Of a stretch of DNA of 64,000 bases, positions 44,249 through 56,517 are shown in pieces; within the stretch, counting starts at the first letter, position 1; each line of letters opens with the position of its first letter. The position numbers and the translations under genes are program-made. Location: assembly GCA_028583415.1 (NCBI GenBank), contig CM053266.1, positions 80,730,149-80,794,148 of the forward strand, read 5' to 3'. Source of the stretch: Protea cynaroides (lineage: Eukaryota; Streptophyta; Magnoliopsida; Proteales; Proteaceae). Under the pieces are notes generated by a model. It did not search any database. It was not told the origin of the DNA and saw only the letters and a list, made by a program, of their open reading frames with translations.

Positions 44249-45852
44249 TTCTGCTTTTATTTCACAAACATAATGGGATTACTTGCAGATCCCTTTTCTT
44301 TCATCTGCTCAGACAGCTGCTCAGTATATCCAAGTCCAGATTTAATATTAGAGGATCTCTGGTAACTCAGAATCTCATCAAGGATGTTGTCTTCCTCCTT
44401 GTCTTCATCTTCAGAACTGCTGCTTTCTTCATCTTCTTGTAACCTAACATTCTTATCTTTTGACTTCAGAATGGTTACATGAGGGACTTTTGTAGTAGCT
44501 TCAGCATAAATTTTTGTTTTTGTAGACTTGGCCAGATCTGCCATAAGTCTTACAATTACTTCCTCAAGCTTCTTACACTCAGAAGTATTTTGTGTAAGAT
44601 CATTGTCAAGCTCATCAGCAATTATTTTTGCTTTCCTGAGAGTTTCCATGATTTCAGCATTTATCTCCTTTGCTTGGTTGAGTTGCTCATTAAAGTTTTT
44701 GTTCTTCTTTCTTTTTTACCTGAGCTCAGTAAGTGCAGAAAGCAACTCTGCTTCAAGGTCTGGATTGTCATAATCTTCAATTCTTTTCTTGACACTATCA
44801 CCTTTCCTTTTTGTTGTATCACTCCCTGTAGGAGTCTCTTCTAGTCTTGCCATAAAGAGAATATCATCATCATCTTCATCTTTAGACTCATCAGAGAGGT
44901 CATCATGCTTTGACAGATAACTTCTCTTTCTTGGAATGAATTTCTTCTTTCTTTTCTTTTCTTGGCTTCCTTTGGACTCTTCTTCATCAGAGTCATACAC
45001 TCTACCCTTTTTCTGGCACTTAGAGGCAAAGTGTTCTAAGCCACCACAGTTGAAACATCTCATTGAAGAATTGTTTTTGAACTTCTCAGATCTCTTTTTG
45101 AGTTTGTTAGCCAGATAAGCTATGAGCTCATCATCTGAATCATCTGTGTCCTCCTCTACATCAGCTTTTGAGCTTTCTACTGGCTTCTTCATTTTTAATT
45201 TTTTAAAGGCTTCAAAAGCGGCTTCCTTCTCAGCTGGCACTGGCTCAAGCATTCTCATCTCATAGGTGGTCAAGATACCATGCAGTTCATCTATGGTCAA
45301 TGTATCCAAAGTGGCAATTTCTTCAAGGGCTGACACCTTGGCATTATACAGTTTTGGAAGTGTCCTCAACACCTTCTTGACCACATGAATCTCCTTCAAC
45401 TCTTCACCCAATGCTCTGATTGCATTGGTGATCTTGTTTACTCTGTTCAAGTAAAACTCAATTGTCTCACCTTCACTCATTCTCAGACTTTTAAATTGAG
45501 ATCTCAGTATCTGTAATTTAGCCTCCTTGATTTTACTGTCTCCTTTATGTATACTCTGTAGCTTGTCCCATATCTCCTTTGATGTTGGACAATTGATCAC
45601 TCTAGTAAGTTCATTACTTGAAAGTGCGGCTAGAAGTGTTGTGACAGCCTTAGCTTCATTTTCTCTCTTCTTCATCTCAACAGCATCACTGATATCTTCA
45701 GTTGTGTACCTGTACCCATTCTTCACTGCCAGCCATACCCCATATCCTTGTGCAATCAGGTAAGCCTCCATTCTGACTTTCCATATGCTGTAGTTGGAGC
45801 CATCAAACATCAGAATTCTACTATGCCCATGATGTTCTTCATTTGTAGCCAT
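44249..45852 (-). pseudogene. C2 gag
   Basis: ATG at 45852, 60 bases inside the primer site. 378 open codons to TAA at 44716: MFDGSNYSIWKVRMEAYLIA, TSKEIWDKLQ, MSEGETIEFYLNRV, then knuckle CFNCGGLEHFASKC and a Lys/Glu/Asp-rich tail. After the stop the frame goes on (KIIADELDNDLTQNTSECKK, acidic Ser stretch) to a second stop near 44255. The gag protein coats element RNA. Two stops separate it from pol. Confidence 0.8.
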
Positions 45853-45911
45853 ATCTCAATCTCAATCTTATCTGTACCCGAAGCTGTCAGTCTTCTTCCC
45901 TTGGGAACTCA

Positions 45912-45923
45912 GCTCTGATACCA
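45912..45923 (-). other. Primer binding site of C2
   Basis: TGGTATCAGAGC on the minus strand, right after the 5' LTR; exact match to the initiator-Met primer site. Confidence 0.85.
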
Positions 45924-45925
45924 CT

Positions 45926-48049
45926 TGTTAGTCTCAGGTTGACACTGAGAGGGGGGGGTGAATCAGTGGCCACTAAAAACTTTTTCTACTAAACAATTTG
46001 CCCTGATGCTATGAACACTGCTGCCAAGAGCTGTTGATCAAACTATGCTATGCTGCCTTGAGCTGATTTCTTGAAACCTTCTCACAGACAATCTGTCAAA
46101 CACATTTCGTGCACACACCAACCACACACCCACAGGTATCCATACCAGGGGCTTGGCCTGCCAAGTGTATACACCCAGACCTACAACATACGGACTTCTA
46201 TTCCACAATCACAATCACATGCATGGGACACACAATATAACGTGGTTCACCAATCACACACTGTGATGGCTACTCCACGGGGCAATACCCTAACCAGGGT
46301 TTCGTATATACCCGATACAACAAAATACTATGGTTGCACCCACAACCTCGATTCTACAACATCACCCGTATTCACAGCCACAACTGTATCCTAGGCACCA
46401 ACCCAATCCCAATCAAGCACCTACTTGACAGGCTACACAGTATTTATATCAAATATTCATACAAACCCTTCCCATATAGCACTGATACAAGAAATAGGAT
46501 TTACGTGCGAGTATACCTTCCGATGTTGCTCACTACTGATACAAGCCTCTCTGTGCAAACATCTCAGCCTTCTCTTGGGCTCCATAGCTCATTTTTCAAC
46601 CCACCACCTCCATAGGACGCTCACAGCTAGTCCTCACATTCTCTTCAAGCTTCAACAAAGCTTTCATGGGCTCTCACTGCCAGTAGGAGTTTCTTTCTCT
46701 CTTGGAGAAGCTTCATTGGAGTAATCTCACAAAAATCGCCATTGGAGGCTTTCTACTCAAGCTCAAACTGCAGCCAAAAGATGCTACATGGAAAGAGAAG
46801 CTCGTAGGCTTTTGAATCACCTCGATCGGAGCTCGAACGGCCAAGATATGGCCATTTGAAGTTGGGCCGACCAGATCATTACAAATGGAATCAATTCAGA
46901 CTTTATTCAGTACAGCCGCTACACCGGATCGCCGCCTACACTGACAAAGTCAGAGGCGCTGTCGATCCGCGATTGGCGGAGACGGCATCTTCAATATATG
47001 TCTGTTGGATATCTACAGAATGGCGGGATTGATTACCAGTCGACGGATCTGGTCAGATCACGTCAGATTCGATCGGCTTTGATATGCACCGTTGGATTGA
47101 GATCAAAGCCACCGTCGTACCGAACGTGCGCCGCACAGAATCGAAGTTCAGTTATCATGCATTGCGGAGCATTATTTTAAGTTGCGCCGACCCAATCAGA
47201 TCACGCGCGCAAGAATCCCGACGCTATTCATGCGCAACACCTTAGCCCGCCATTTTTTCATTCGTCCGATCGGAATTTTGCATATGTGGCTTGATCCGAG
47301 CCTTCCATACTGAATATGCTCCTTTATCAAATGACCAAAATGCCCCTCTCAATATTACAAATGGCCTCTGTAACCGGAGTATCACCTGCAGGGTTTTCGA
47401 TTCCAGTAGGGTCCAAAAACCCTGCTTCATTGCGGCAAACTGTCAAGCACCTTGCGTGCATGCCGACTGCCCTGTGCTGTGGCATGCGGCGCTGGCTTGC
47501 GGCATGCGCGCGGCACTGTTGTTGCTTGCGCTGCTGCGCCGTGTGGCTGCTGCTGCGCGTGGGTGCTGCTGTGCGGCATGCTGTGCGCGGGTGCTGCTGT
47601 GCTGCATGCTGTGCGCATGACTTGTCCATGTGCGCGGCTGTGCTGCATGTTGTGCGCATGGCTTGTCCATGTGCGCGGCTGTGCTGTGTGCATGGCTTGT
47701 CCATGTGCGCGGCTGTCCTGTGTGCATGGCCCTACTGGCATGGCACCTTGCTGTGTGCATGGCACCTTGCTGGCCTGGGTTAGGTGCCATGCAGGCCTGG
47801 CCACCCAAGGTGGGACCCACCTGGTCCCCATCAATTCTCTCTCCTCTTTTTCTCTCTCTACTTTTTCTTTCTCTTCAGCTGATTTACTCATCAACTAGGC
47901 TTCATTTTTTTCGGCTGCTGCACCAACCCAGTCACCTTGACTGATAGAGAGTTCTGTAGACACTCTCTCTCCTCCATATCACTCTCTCTACTGAGGTTGG
48001 CAACAATGACAACACTTACTTACTGCACTGTCTAGATAAGGTTTCAACA
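45926..48049 (-). repeat. 5' LTR of C2
   Basis: 2124 bp, same organisation as the 3' LTR, including the GC-rich tandem repeat (47615-47730). It is 23 bp longer than the left copy, partly from a changed repeat region near 47740-47770. Confidence 0.9.
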
Positions 48050-49393
48050 TACCAAAACCAAAGTAAGGATTCAGATATGTGATTTTCTGTGTAGATCTCA
48101 AAAAGAGAATACTGGAAAATGGTTTAGGGTATTATGTGGAAAACTAAGATTTTTGGCCTTAGAATGATCATTAGGGAGGACCCCATTGATGATCTAAGAG
48201 GAAGAACTCAGATTGAAAGTAGATTTTGATCAGAAACCGTATGGTCACAGCTACGGTCGACCATAGCATGACCAGAGTATCGACCATAGCCATTCAAGAA
48301 GAATTCAGGAACCGTATGGTCGCATATAGTGCAACCATAGGGTATCGACCGTACGTGGTCAAGTTGACACAGCATGAGACCATAGGACCACTCAGACACC
48401 TATTAGTGATTTGTTTTGATTTTCGACTACTGTAACATGGTACATATGAACCCTAACATAAATTCATGTAACTTCTAGGTTACTAAATTGATTCAAAGAG
48501 AGTTATAAGGCTTGAAAAGAGATCGAGCTTTGCTAACAGAAGAGGGAACAAAACCTAAACTAATTGTATAATAATAAACTGTTTGTTTTATTGAGTCCAA
48601 TGCCATGATTAATTCTATGCTTGTATGCTTATAATGTGCATCTCACATATCATCCAGTATTACTGTTATTACTGCTCATGCATATTTACTTCTGTCTATT
48701 TGCTACCATGTTGATTGATGATGATAGAAATAGGCATGTGATTATGTGTGTGTGTGGTTGGTGTATTGGATACGAGTGGAGCATCAGGGGAAGGACGTGA
48801 CATGGTGGTCTTTGACCTCATCACTAGACTCTAACTCTATCTCTACTCAAGTATTGCCGACTAACATCGTCGTATCATCATTATCTTAGTAGAACTATTA
48901 CGTCCTAGGGCATCAGGGGAGGTGGTCTCGGACCGTGTGGTCTCTGACTCTGCTGGGGGGCCTTAGCTCTATCTCTATGGATGTATTGAGGGACGTTGGG
49001 GTGAGGCCTTGGATACAATGTATGGCATTAGGATTGGTTAGTTGCGAGCCCAGTTTATAAGCCCTCGCTAATAGGGGCTTACGTGTTGGTATGGGTAGGG
49101 CATTAGGGGAAGTGTTGGCGGTGTTTGATCCGGACACTTTAGCTCTATCTCTATTCCATGGTGGGTGCATATGGAACGGCAATGGTATTTGATCCATTGG
49201 GTAGATTCACACACTCGTGTATAGAGGTGCGGTGGCCACTAAACCTTTTTATAGCATATTCCAAACGTAAAAACCAGACCAAAGATATTAAATTAAATAC
49301 ATGCATATGTTTGTTGCATTGTTTTATTTTACTCACTAAGCCATGATGTGTGCTCACCCTTTTGACATCGAATATTTTTAGTTGATAATGCAG

Positions 49394-49515
49394 GTCCTAT
49401 TGTTGAAGATTATGTGAATACACTGACGTATAGACACGTAGCTACGATGGACAGGGAACTAATGGAGGAGGCACATGATCTTTCATGCGAGTGCAATCAA
49501 CGTGTCTTTGACTAG
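49394..49515 (+). CDS. Short conserved reading frame in LTR L3
   Basis: After the acceptor-like ATAATGCAG the frame reads GPIVEDYVNT and ends EEAHDLSCECNQRVFD, stop at 49513. Same length and phase as in L1, L2, L5 and L6; the last Cys of the CxCxxC tail is Arg here (TGT to CGT). Confidence 0.4.
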
Positions 49516-49794
49516 TTTAGTTATATTTTGATTACCGGACATGTAATTGATCATTTTATTTTTATGTCTTGAGTTAGTTGTAGATAACTAGATTTAATAT
49601 TTAATTATCACTGTTAGATACTCAGTTCATTAATTATAAAAACTTTCACTTATTTATTTATTATCTCTGATTATTATCGTGAAATGTGTGTAGTTTGATA
49701 CGATGGGTACTTCCTATACGAGATCCTGGTTGAACCGTTGATTTATTGACGATTCATCACACTACTCTGGTTAGTCTAGAATTAGGGTGTAACA

Positions 49795-50608
49795 ATAGAA
49801 TTTTAAATCTAAAATTAAAATTTAATAAAAAAATTAAGCAAGAATAATACAACTTGAAAAGAAGAAACTAAGACTCTCGAACTCCCCCATAAATTTTTAA
49901 ACTAAAAAAAAAAAAACTTACAATAAAATTCTTGGATGATTTTTCTATTGCTGAGTATCACATATATATACAATTGAGTAAAGATCAAAATCAATCTTTA
50001 CAATTAGATTACAAGGGATTTTGTAGAGATAAACACGGTCATAGAATGTCAGTCTTATAGGTTCATTGTATGTGGACAATTCTTGAGTAGAAAAAGATCT
50101 TGCAACAACTCATTGTATCTTTGGCATCGTTATCTCTTTTTGAAAATTTTCATAACCAATTGGAGTTTTTCATTCTTCCATGACATGCCAATCTCCACAT
50201 GTGATATCAACCTTGAGAGAGAAAAAAAATAGAAAACCCCAAAGATATAGCAATCTCTACCTTGTAAATTCGATTCCAAATATATAGGAAATATTTTCTC
50301 AAGAAAATAGAATTTCTCACATGAGATTGGGCTGCTTTTTGACTTAGTCCAAGGTTGATCTTATACATAAGATTAGTGGCTCTCCTTATAAAATTCGTCC
50401 CTATGCATGGCTACTGAGTTGACTAGGTGAGTTAACTGGACATGATCACAAAAAATAAATAAAATGGTTTTTTCAAGCTTGAATTTCTCCATTCTTTCAC
50501 CTACACCCTACAAATATAAAAACAACATTAAATACCTGAGAAGCATCATAAAAAGAATAAGAAATGCATACTTTACGTCCTAAATTCACACATAAAATGT
50601 GTTCATTA
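49795..50608 (-). repeat. LTR B of the Athila-like element, remaining part
   Basis: Continues from 38035 after the L3 insertion and matches LTR A from about 35160 to 35976. It ends ATGTGTTCATTA where LTR A has TTCATCA. Confidence 0.7.
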
Positions 50609-50639
50609 ACTAGTATAAAGTTAATGAGGATACTTAGAC

Positions 50640-51886
50640 CTAATTAAAGCATAACCAAATGATACAAGTATTAATCAAGTGTAAACCATGTAATAGGTAA
50701 ACCAACGTGTGAAATTGAAGGAACCAATCTGATAGCTTCAGAGTAGTATTATTGCTCACCATCAAAGGTGAGGGGATTAACTTGATTTATTTTATTGTTT
50801 CTCACATGTATGCCTTCCTTGTGATTGTATTCTTGTTTGATAACATGCCATCCTGTTATATCTGTCATGCATTTGCATTATATTTATATCATAGTTTGGA
50901 AGCATGATGGAGTATTGTTTGGCATATTCTCATATCCTGGTGGATCTGGACGTCTGGAATGGAACAGTCGTCTTAGTCCATAAGCTAGGGTATTAGATCC
51001 TGCATTAGTAATTGAACATGGTTAGGATTATAACATCCCATGGCATACAACCCTTGCCAATAGGGGTTTAGGTAATGGTCTAGGCTTATTATAAAAAGCA
51101 TAAACCGTGGGTCTGTGGCCTTTCTTGTATGTTTCTCTATGATAAGACATAAGGTTGAGTCTAGTTCTAAGTTCTTATTACGATGGATTGGGCACGCACC
51201 CAGTAAAGTATAGTTGAGGCTAAGGATCGTGGTGCCAGGACGAAGCCTAAAGTGAAGGAATGCTAGTAAGTGCTTTGGGTGGCCTTGGTGACTTGTCTTC
51301 ATTCTTTAAGTAATGGTTCATATGCAGTGGATCAAGTATGGATCATTTATCTCACCTGTGCTTGAGAGTTCATGTCTGTTTTTGACGTGTCTCAATACGG
51401 TACATGTATGTTTCCATAAACCAAACTACTAATAATCTATTCATGCAGGTGATTCTACTACTACTGATTGTATTAATGTATCTAGTGAAGATGAAGATCC
51501 AGGAGATAAAGTTCATGGATCAATATGCAGGTGAATGACTATCTCTGTAGTTGAGAGACAGAGATTTATCTTAGTCTAGGTTAGCTTTACTTTTCTAGGA
51601 GATATTGACCCGTATTGTCTAGAGTAGTTTCTTATGTGTTAGGATTTATTTATGTCATGGTTATTGCTCAAATAAACTTTTATTATGTAATTATCACAGT
51701 TAAGCTTTATCTTAATATATAGGACTTCACAATTTAGTTAAATACTCTGAATTCTAATTATATTTATGAATGTTAATGGAGGGTTGGTTTATGAGGAACA
51801 TAGATAACTTAGATCTTGGGCATCGATTACTTGCTATGGTAGGGAATCCAATCACTTCTACGAGATTCCGATTTTGGGGTGTAGCA
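50640..51886 (+). mobile_element. LTR-like remnant, related to the G1/G2 family
   Basis: Contains CATCAAAGGTGAGGGGATTAA (50762-50782), as in the GTGAGG site of the family LTRs; ATAACATGCCATCCTGTTA; TACTAATAATCTATTCATGCAG (51428-51449), a textbook branch point and acceptor; and an end TTTTGGGGTGTAGCA. The exon frame after the acceptor (GDSTTTDCINVSSEDEDPG, stop near 51534) is only weakly like the others. Boundaries uncertain. Confidence 0.4.
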
Positions 51887-51903
51887 TTCCCCCCTCCAAG
51901 GAT

Positions 51904-51906
<3 letters not shown>

Positions 51907-51945
<39 letters not shown>
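51907..51945. repeat. (CT)n microsatellite
   Basis: About 19 CT units. Confidence 0.9.
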
Positions 51946-51948
<3 letters not shown>

Positions 51949-52800
51949 GGTGACGAAAAAGAAGATTGGTTTGGAAATTAAGAATGTGGGAAATGTATGG
52001 GGTTCCTAAAAAAGTAAATCATCAGCTCTCACCTTTGATCTTGTCCACCCACACCGATAGACGCAAAATGATCGGAGTCGCCACCTAGACTAAGGTCTAG
52101 AACCTCTAATGTTGTCATGTCACTAGGAGAGACGTTTAATGACTTGCATCCCAATATTTTATTTTGGCTTTGACCTCTACAAAGATTAGGCTTTGAGGTT
52201 ACGATTTAGGAAGGTGTTAGGCATCCAAACTGCCTGATCCGAAAATCGGTCTCCCTTAACTCTCTTTTCCTATACTCTATTGTCCAAATGGTTCGTAGTC
52301 AGGGCTGACTAAAGCTTTTGGGGGTCCTAAACCAAGTGTCTAATTTCAACATAATCTATTGTTCAACTACTTGTTTCAAAGTAAACATATAAAATAAACC
52401 TAGTATGGGGATTAAAGTAATAATCGGATGACGAGCAGATTAACTAATCTGGCCAAACTACCAAATCTTACGAGCCTATCGGATCTCACACACATATATC
52501 ACTTAACAGGTCTGGACCCCCATGCACACACCATAAAAGTTAGAATATAGTAAAGTAAAACATAGAAATCATGAATGACATAACAAAGTAGGAGGAATGA
52601 AAAGAGTGGTGAAAATAAAGAAGTAACAAAATAATAACAAAGGTGTAAAAATAAGAAAATATAATAACAAAGAATGAAACTAATGAAATATAGATAGATG
52701 AGAGAAGAAAGAAATTAATTGAAAATAAAATAAGAAAGCTATAAAATGATAATAAAAGGATGAATGAAGAAATGAATAAAGGAAAAAAAGATGTTTGAAA
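51946..52800. other. LTR-like non-coding sequence
   Basis: CGGAGTCGCCACCTAGACTAAGGTCTAGAA and AGGAAGGTGTTAGGCATCCAAACTGCC (about 52073-52230) are wordings I associate with gypsy LTR ends in many dicots. The rest is purine-rich. There is no gene. Confidence 0.4.
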
Positions 52801-52805
52801 GATGG

Positions 52806-53410
52806 AACCAAATTTGGGGTTTAGATCCCAGACTATCTACATATCCCATAGGAGTTTCAAGAATCAGGTTCCCCACATAGTTTAAGTTAAGACATTTGAT
52901 TTGGTTTTAAAAAATGGTTTTGAAACTTGTTTGGAATGGATAAAAATCCAGATTCTTAAAAGTGAGACACACCAAATTAAGGTTTGAATTTTGAAAACTT
53001 AAAAGGGGATAAAGAATTTTTAAAGCAATGAAAGAATCAAACCCAATGTGGGCTATCGGACTAAAGCTGGGACATACATCCCCAACTACCTACGTATCCC
53101 AGAGTAGTTCCAGAAATCAAGTCCAACAACATAGTTCAACAAGGGGTTTAAATGGATGAAGGAAAGAAATGCCCAAAAAAGGTAACGAAACTAAATCTGG
53201 GACCAATACCCCAAACTGCCTACATATCCTGGAGAAGTTCAGGGAATCGTGTTCAACAACGTAGTTTAAAAGGGGGTTTTAAATGAATGAAAGGAAGAAA
53301 TACCCAAAAGAGGGCAGAGGGACTGAATCTGAGGCCAATATCCCAAACTACTTGTGTATCCCAGAGAAGTTCTAGGAATCAAGTCCAACAATGTAGTTCG
53401 AAAGTGTAAA
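52806..53410. repeat. About 124-bp tandem repeat, three to four diverged copies
   Basis: Blocks CTGGGACCAATACCCCAAACTGCCTACATATCC and GGAATCAAGTCCAACAAYRTAGTT recur near 52815, 53058, 53187 and 53310. The last three are spaced about 120-130 bp; the first is separate and shorter. Confidence 0.7.
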
Positions 53411-54840
53411 ATTGATTCTCCAATGCCGAACCACAGGTGCATGGCACACAAATTGGTTTGCAAAACACACAGGTTTCAATCGCCAATAGTCAAGTAAATA
53501 GACCACCCAAGGATGAAATTTGTGAGAAACAAAAGATAAAAGAAAACTAGGGCCTCCTTTGAGGTTGGGCCCACAAATAGGTCTAAGAGATGGGGGTCTA
53601 CTCTAACACCAACTCATTGGAGCCTCGCATTATTTCAAACAATTCTTAGCCGCTCATACAATGTGGGGCGTGGTAATCCATATGTGCATGGCTTTCAATA
53701 TTACAAAGTTGCGAGTAGTGATACACTTGGAGGGGATTGCGAGTGACCTACACTAACCCAACCCATGCCCTAACTAGATGGTGGTGGCCGACCAAATACA
53801 CAAATCTGGCGTTTTCCCTTAACCCTGTAAAAAATATATAAGTGGGTGCTCGATGGCACAACCCCATCACAGGTAGTTCATATGGAGTGTAAGGTTGAAA
53901 TGCTAAACAATTTAAACACTAAAGAAAATAATAATGAAGAACGAATAATATGGTAAATTTATGAATAAAGAATTAACTAATGATAGGCCATATATGTTAT
54001 TCAAAACAAACCAACAAGCAATAAACTAATGGGCTAATCAGCTCAAGCTAAATATTAAATAGGTAACAAAGGATCACGATCGAGCTGGTTAACCAATCAA
54101 ATAACAAATTATGGACGAATCAGTTTAAAACCCTCGTGAACACTAAAACAAAGCTTAACAAATAAGTGCCTGTAATCCAACAGGAAACAAAATTGGAGCA
54201 ATTCACCCAGCTACAAATGAGGGACCTAACTGGAGTATAGCAATGGGCTGATCGGCCTAGCTCAATGGGATTTGACCCCATCGATTCAAATTAATGAAGA
54301 ATGATCGATCTACATGAGAAGAAACAATTTTATGGCTAAATAAATGAACTACATAAATTCTCAGATGCCTTTGAATAAACGACAAATACAAATTCCAGTC
54401 CGAGTTATGGAATCACATTGTAAGAGAGTAACATGCCCAAAAGAGATGATGTCACATAGGTTAACTTACAAGGGAAGGAAGGATTATGATGAAAACTCTA
54501 AGAATCCCATTAGATTAGGGAATGAGAAGAAGATTTTAGCCAAATTAAGGATTCTTTCTTTGATAATGACGAAAAGATGTAACCTCTCAGCCAAGAATCG
54601 AAGCAACTAGATCGCAAGGCTTATTGTTGTCATAAACTATGATAGAGCCCTGCCTCTCTTTTTTAAGGTGGGACTACACATAGTACTTCTTTGACTGATC
54701 CAAATTTGACAAATGTTGTAGCTCTTTGCCGTTGAAGACTCTAAGTGTAAGAGCCCCATTTTTTGCCTCCCATAATCATTCACCTAGTCCAGTTATCCAT
54801 CTAAAGTCATACCCCTACACTTAGCCATTCCACCTGAGTC
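53411..54840. other. Non-coding, no recognised element
   Basis: AT-rich; contains short open frames (for example 54344-54610) without motifs. It may be the body of the LTR-like element that starts near 52070. Confidence 0.4.
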
Positions 54841-55130
54841 AGAACCTGCCATATTAGGATTGCCTACACCTAGCCATTCCCTCTATGTTAATACCTACCA
54901 TATTAAGAACATCTACACCTAGTTATCCCCTTGTGTCAGTAGTTGCCATATTAGGATCAAGTACACCTAGTTATCCCCCGATGTCAGTTCTTGCCATATT
55001 AGGATCACCTACACTTAGTTATCCTCCTGTGTTAGTACCTATCATATTAAGATCACCTACACCTAGTTATCCCCCTGTGTCAGTACCTGCCATATTAGGA
55101 GCACCTACACCTAGTTATCCTTGTAAGCAC
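54841..55130. repeat. 48-bp minisatellite, six copies
   Basis: CATATTA recurs at 54850, 54899, 54947, 54995, 55043 and 55091, so the period is 48 (one 49). Units read CCTGCCATATTAGGATCACC, then TACACCTAGTTATCCCCCTG. Because 48 is a multiple of three, a plus-strand frame (54885-55289) stays open and spells a 16-residue Pro/Ser repeat (ILGSPTPSYPPVSVPA). I take that as chance rather than a gene. Confidence 0.9.
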
Positions 55131-55289
55131 CCCATTTTTATCACCTTTTCTCAGAGTCCAAACTCCCTCAAGAGAGAACAAGGAAGCAGAATAAGAAGGA
55201 ACTATGTGGGACCAATCCCAATACCATCTGCACCCCTGACATCTCCTAGAATCCAAACATTTCATATTAGGACCATCTCTACCTCTTAG

Positions 55290-55700
55290 GTACCCTTAAA
55301 GTTTATACCTGGCTTATATAGGTCACCCTTGAGTCACTTTTCCCCCCTTAGGGTCCAAAAACTGTCTTATATAGGTCACCCTTAAGTCACCTTTCCCCCT
55401 TTTAAGATCCAAAACTTGCCTTAAATAGATCACTTGGGTCATTTCCCCTTAGGGTCCAAAACCTTCCATAAATAGGCCACCCTGTGACGTCCTCCCTTAG
55501 GCTCCATTACTGTCTTATTTAGGTCACCTATTGTCATTCCATACACTTAGGGTCCATTACTTGCCTTATTTAGGTCACCTAGTGTCATTCCATACCCTTA
55601 GAGCCCATTACCTGCCTTACTTAGACTAACCAGTACCCTTCCTTAGCTTGGAACCCATTACCTGCCATTTCTAGCTCATCTAGACCTATTTGTGACCCTG
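55290..55700. repeat. Diverged continuation of the minisatellite
   Basis: About eight units of 48-60 bp with CCTTAGGGTCCA, CTGCCTTATTTAGGTCACC and CATTCCATACCCTTAG. Clearly the same kind of unit as the 48-bp array but more varied in length, so it looks like an older flank. Confidence 0.7.
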
Positions 55701-56145
55701 AGTCCATGTAAAACCCGCACCAAAATTTCTGTCCTAATTTAGAAATTTGCTATGTGACAGATCTTCCTACCCGACACAGATTGATTCCACAAGACTAAGA
55801 GACCAGATGCAATAGAGGTAAAGTAGACTCCGCCCCAAAACCCATCGGAAAAGGTTACGCAATAAATAAGTCATGCGGATGGACAGTCTAGAAGGGTGCA
55901 GCAGTTCATATACCGCACCAATCTGTTGCACGTGGTCCTGCAGGCAAGATTCGGACCACGAACCTTGACCCCACAACCCATGTTCAAATCAGTCCAATAA
56001 CTGTTTGGATAAGGGGGTTTAACCTACCATTGATCTTGGGTGTTAGTCAACCCAACAGTGGACCACAAAGTAGACCGAAACCACACTCCCAAAGGTTTGG
56101 GTTGGTCTCTCACCAACGCTCATCAATCAACCAATATAAAATGAT
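55701..56145. other. Left flank of G2
   Basis: Non-coding. The last five bases (56141-56145) would be the target duplication of G2, which cannot be checked because its 3' end is outside the window. Confidence 0.4.
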
Positions 56146-56509
56146 TGTTAGGGTCGCACTTTACTAACTAGGTCTAACCGTGTCGTGTCAAGTCTTCCCA
56201 TCATTCCTGGATCAAGTGGACCGAGCGTGTGAAGATAGATCACAAACCAGGTATGAGAATCGAGTTAAAAACAGTAAAAACATACCTAAGGTCGCATGCC
56301 TGGGTAGGTATGGTCGATCATAAGGGAGGGAACCAAAAATCTCAAATCTAGAACCCCACGGTCGATGATTTCGACCCTATAATCGATGGTTTATGCGACT
56401 GTATGATCGATAATGAGAACCCCGATCAGACCCTGAGTTTTGAAAATTTTCCTAAACTAAGGGATTGCTTTCCTAATTGAAAGAGGACTTTATATGGAGA
56501 GTTTTTCTC

Positions 56510-56517
56510 TATATAAA
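56510..56517 (+). promoter_or_regulatory. TATA box of G2 5' LTR
   Basis: TATATAAA followed by GGACGTCCCTCAG and a purine-rich leader. It drives transcription toward gag, through the antisense gene on the other strand. Confidence 0.65.

Larger units (their letters stand above)
38600..48049 (-). mobile_element. Copia element C2, nearly complete and fairly young
   Basis: Minus-strand element with LTRs of 2101 bp (38600-40700) and 2124 bp (45926-48049), both TGTTAG...CAACA, and a perfect 5-bp target duplication TACCA (38595-38599, 48050-48054). Primer site, gag, protease, integrase, RT, RNase H and polypurine tract are all in order. The LTR stretches I compared differ by only about 3-4%. Coding damage is limited to a few stops. 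It is the last insertion of the nest. Confidence 0.92.
38036..49794 (+). mobile_element. Solo LTR L3 of the G1/G2 family, split by copia C2
   Basis: Left part 38036-38599, right part 48055-49794, together about 2.3 kb. It starts TGTAAGACCC and ends TGTAACA, with target duplication ATAGT (38031-38035) / ATAGA (49795-49799). The uninterrupted site in LTR A reads ACTATAGAATT, so ATAGA is original and the left copy has one substitution. It has the family landmarks: TATA at 38388, TATGG-type inverted repeats, three GGGCAT modules (48780-49150) and the short reading frame. Confidence 0.85.
34740..50608 (-). mobile_element. Collapsed Athila-like gypsy element with nested insertions
   Basis: Two related LTRs in the same direction (34740-35976, and 37611-38035 continuing at 49795-50608) flank 1.6 kb that keeps only an integrase tail on the minus strand and a 3' region. 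Everything from primer site to integrase core is gone. The second LTR is split by solo LTR L3, which in turn holds copia C2. Ends are of the TGATGA...TCATCA type. Confidence 0.65.

Noticed and set aside
54344..54610. 88-codon basic frame
   Set aside because: No recognisable motif and no conserved copy in the window.
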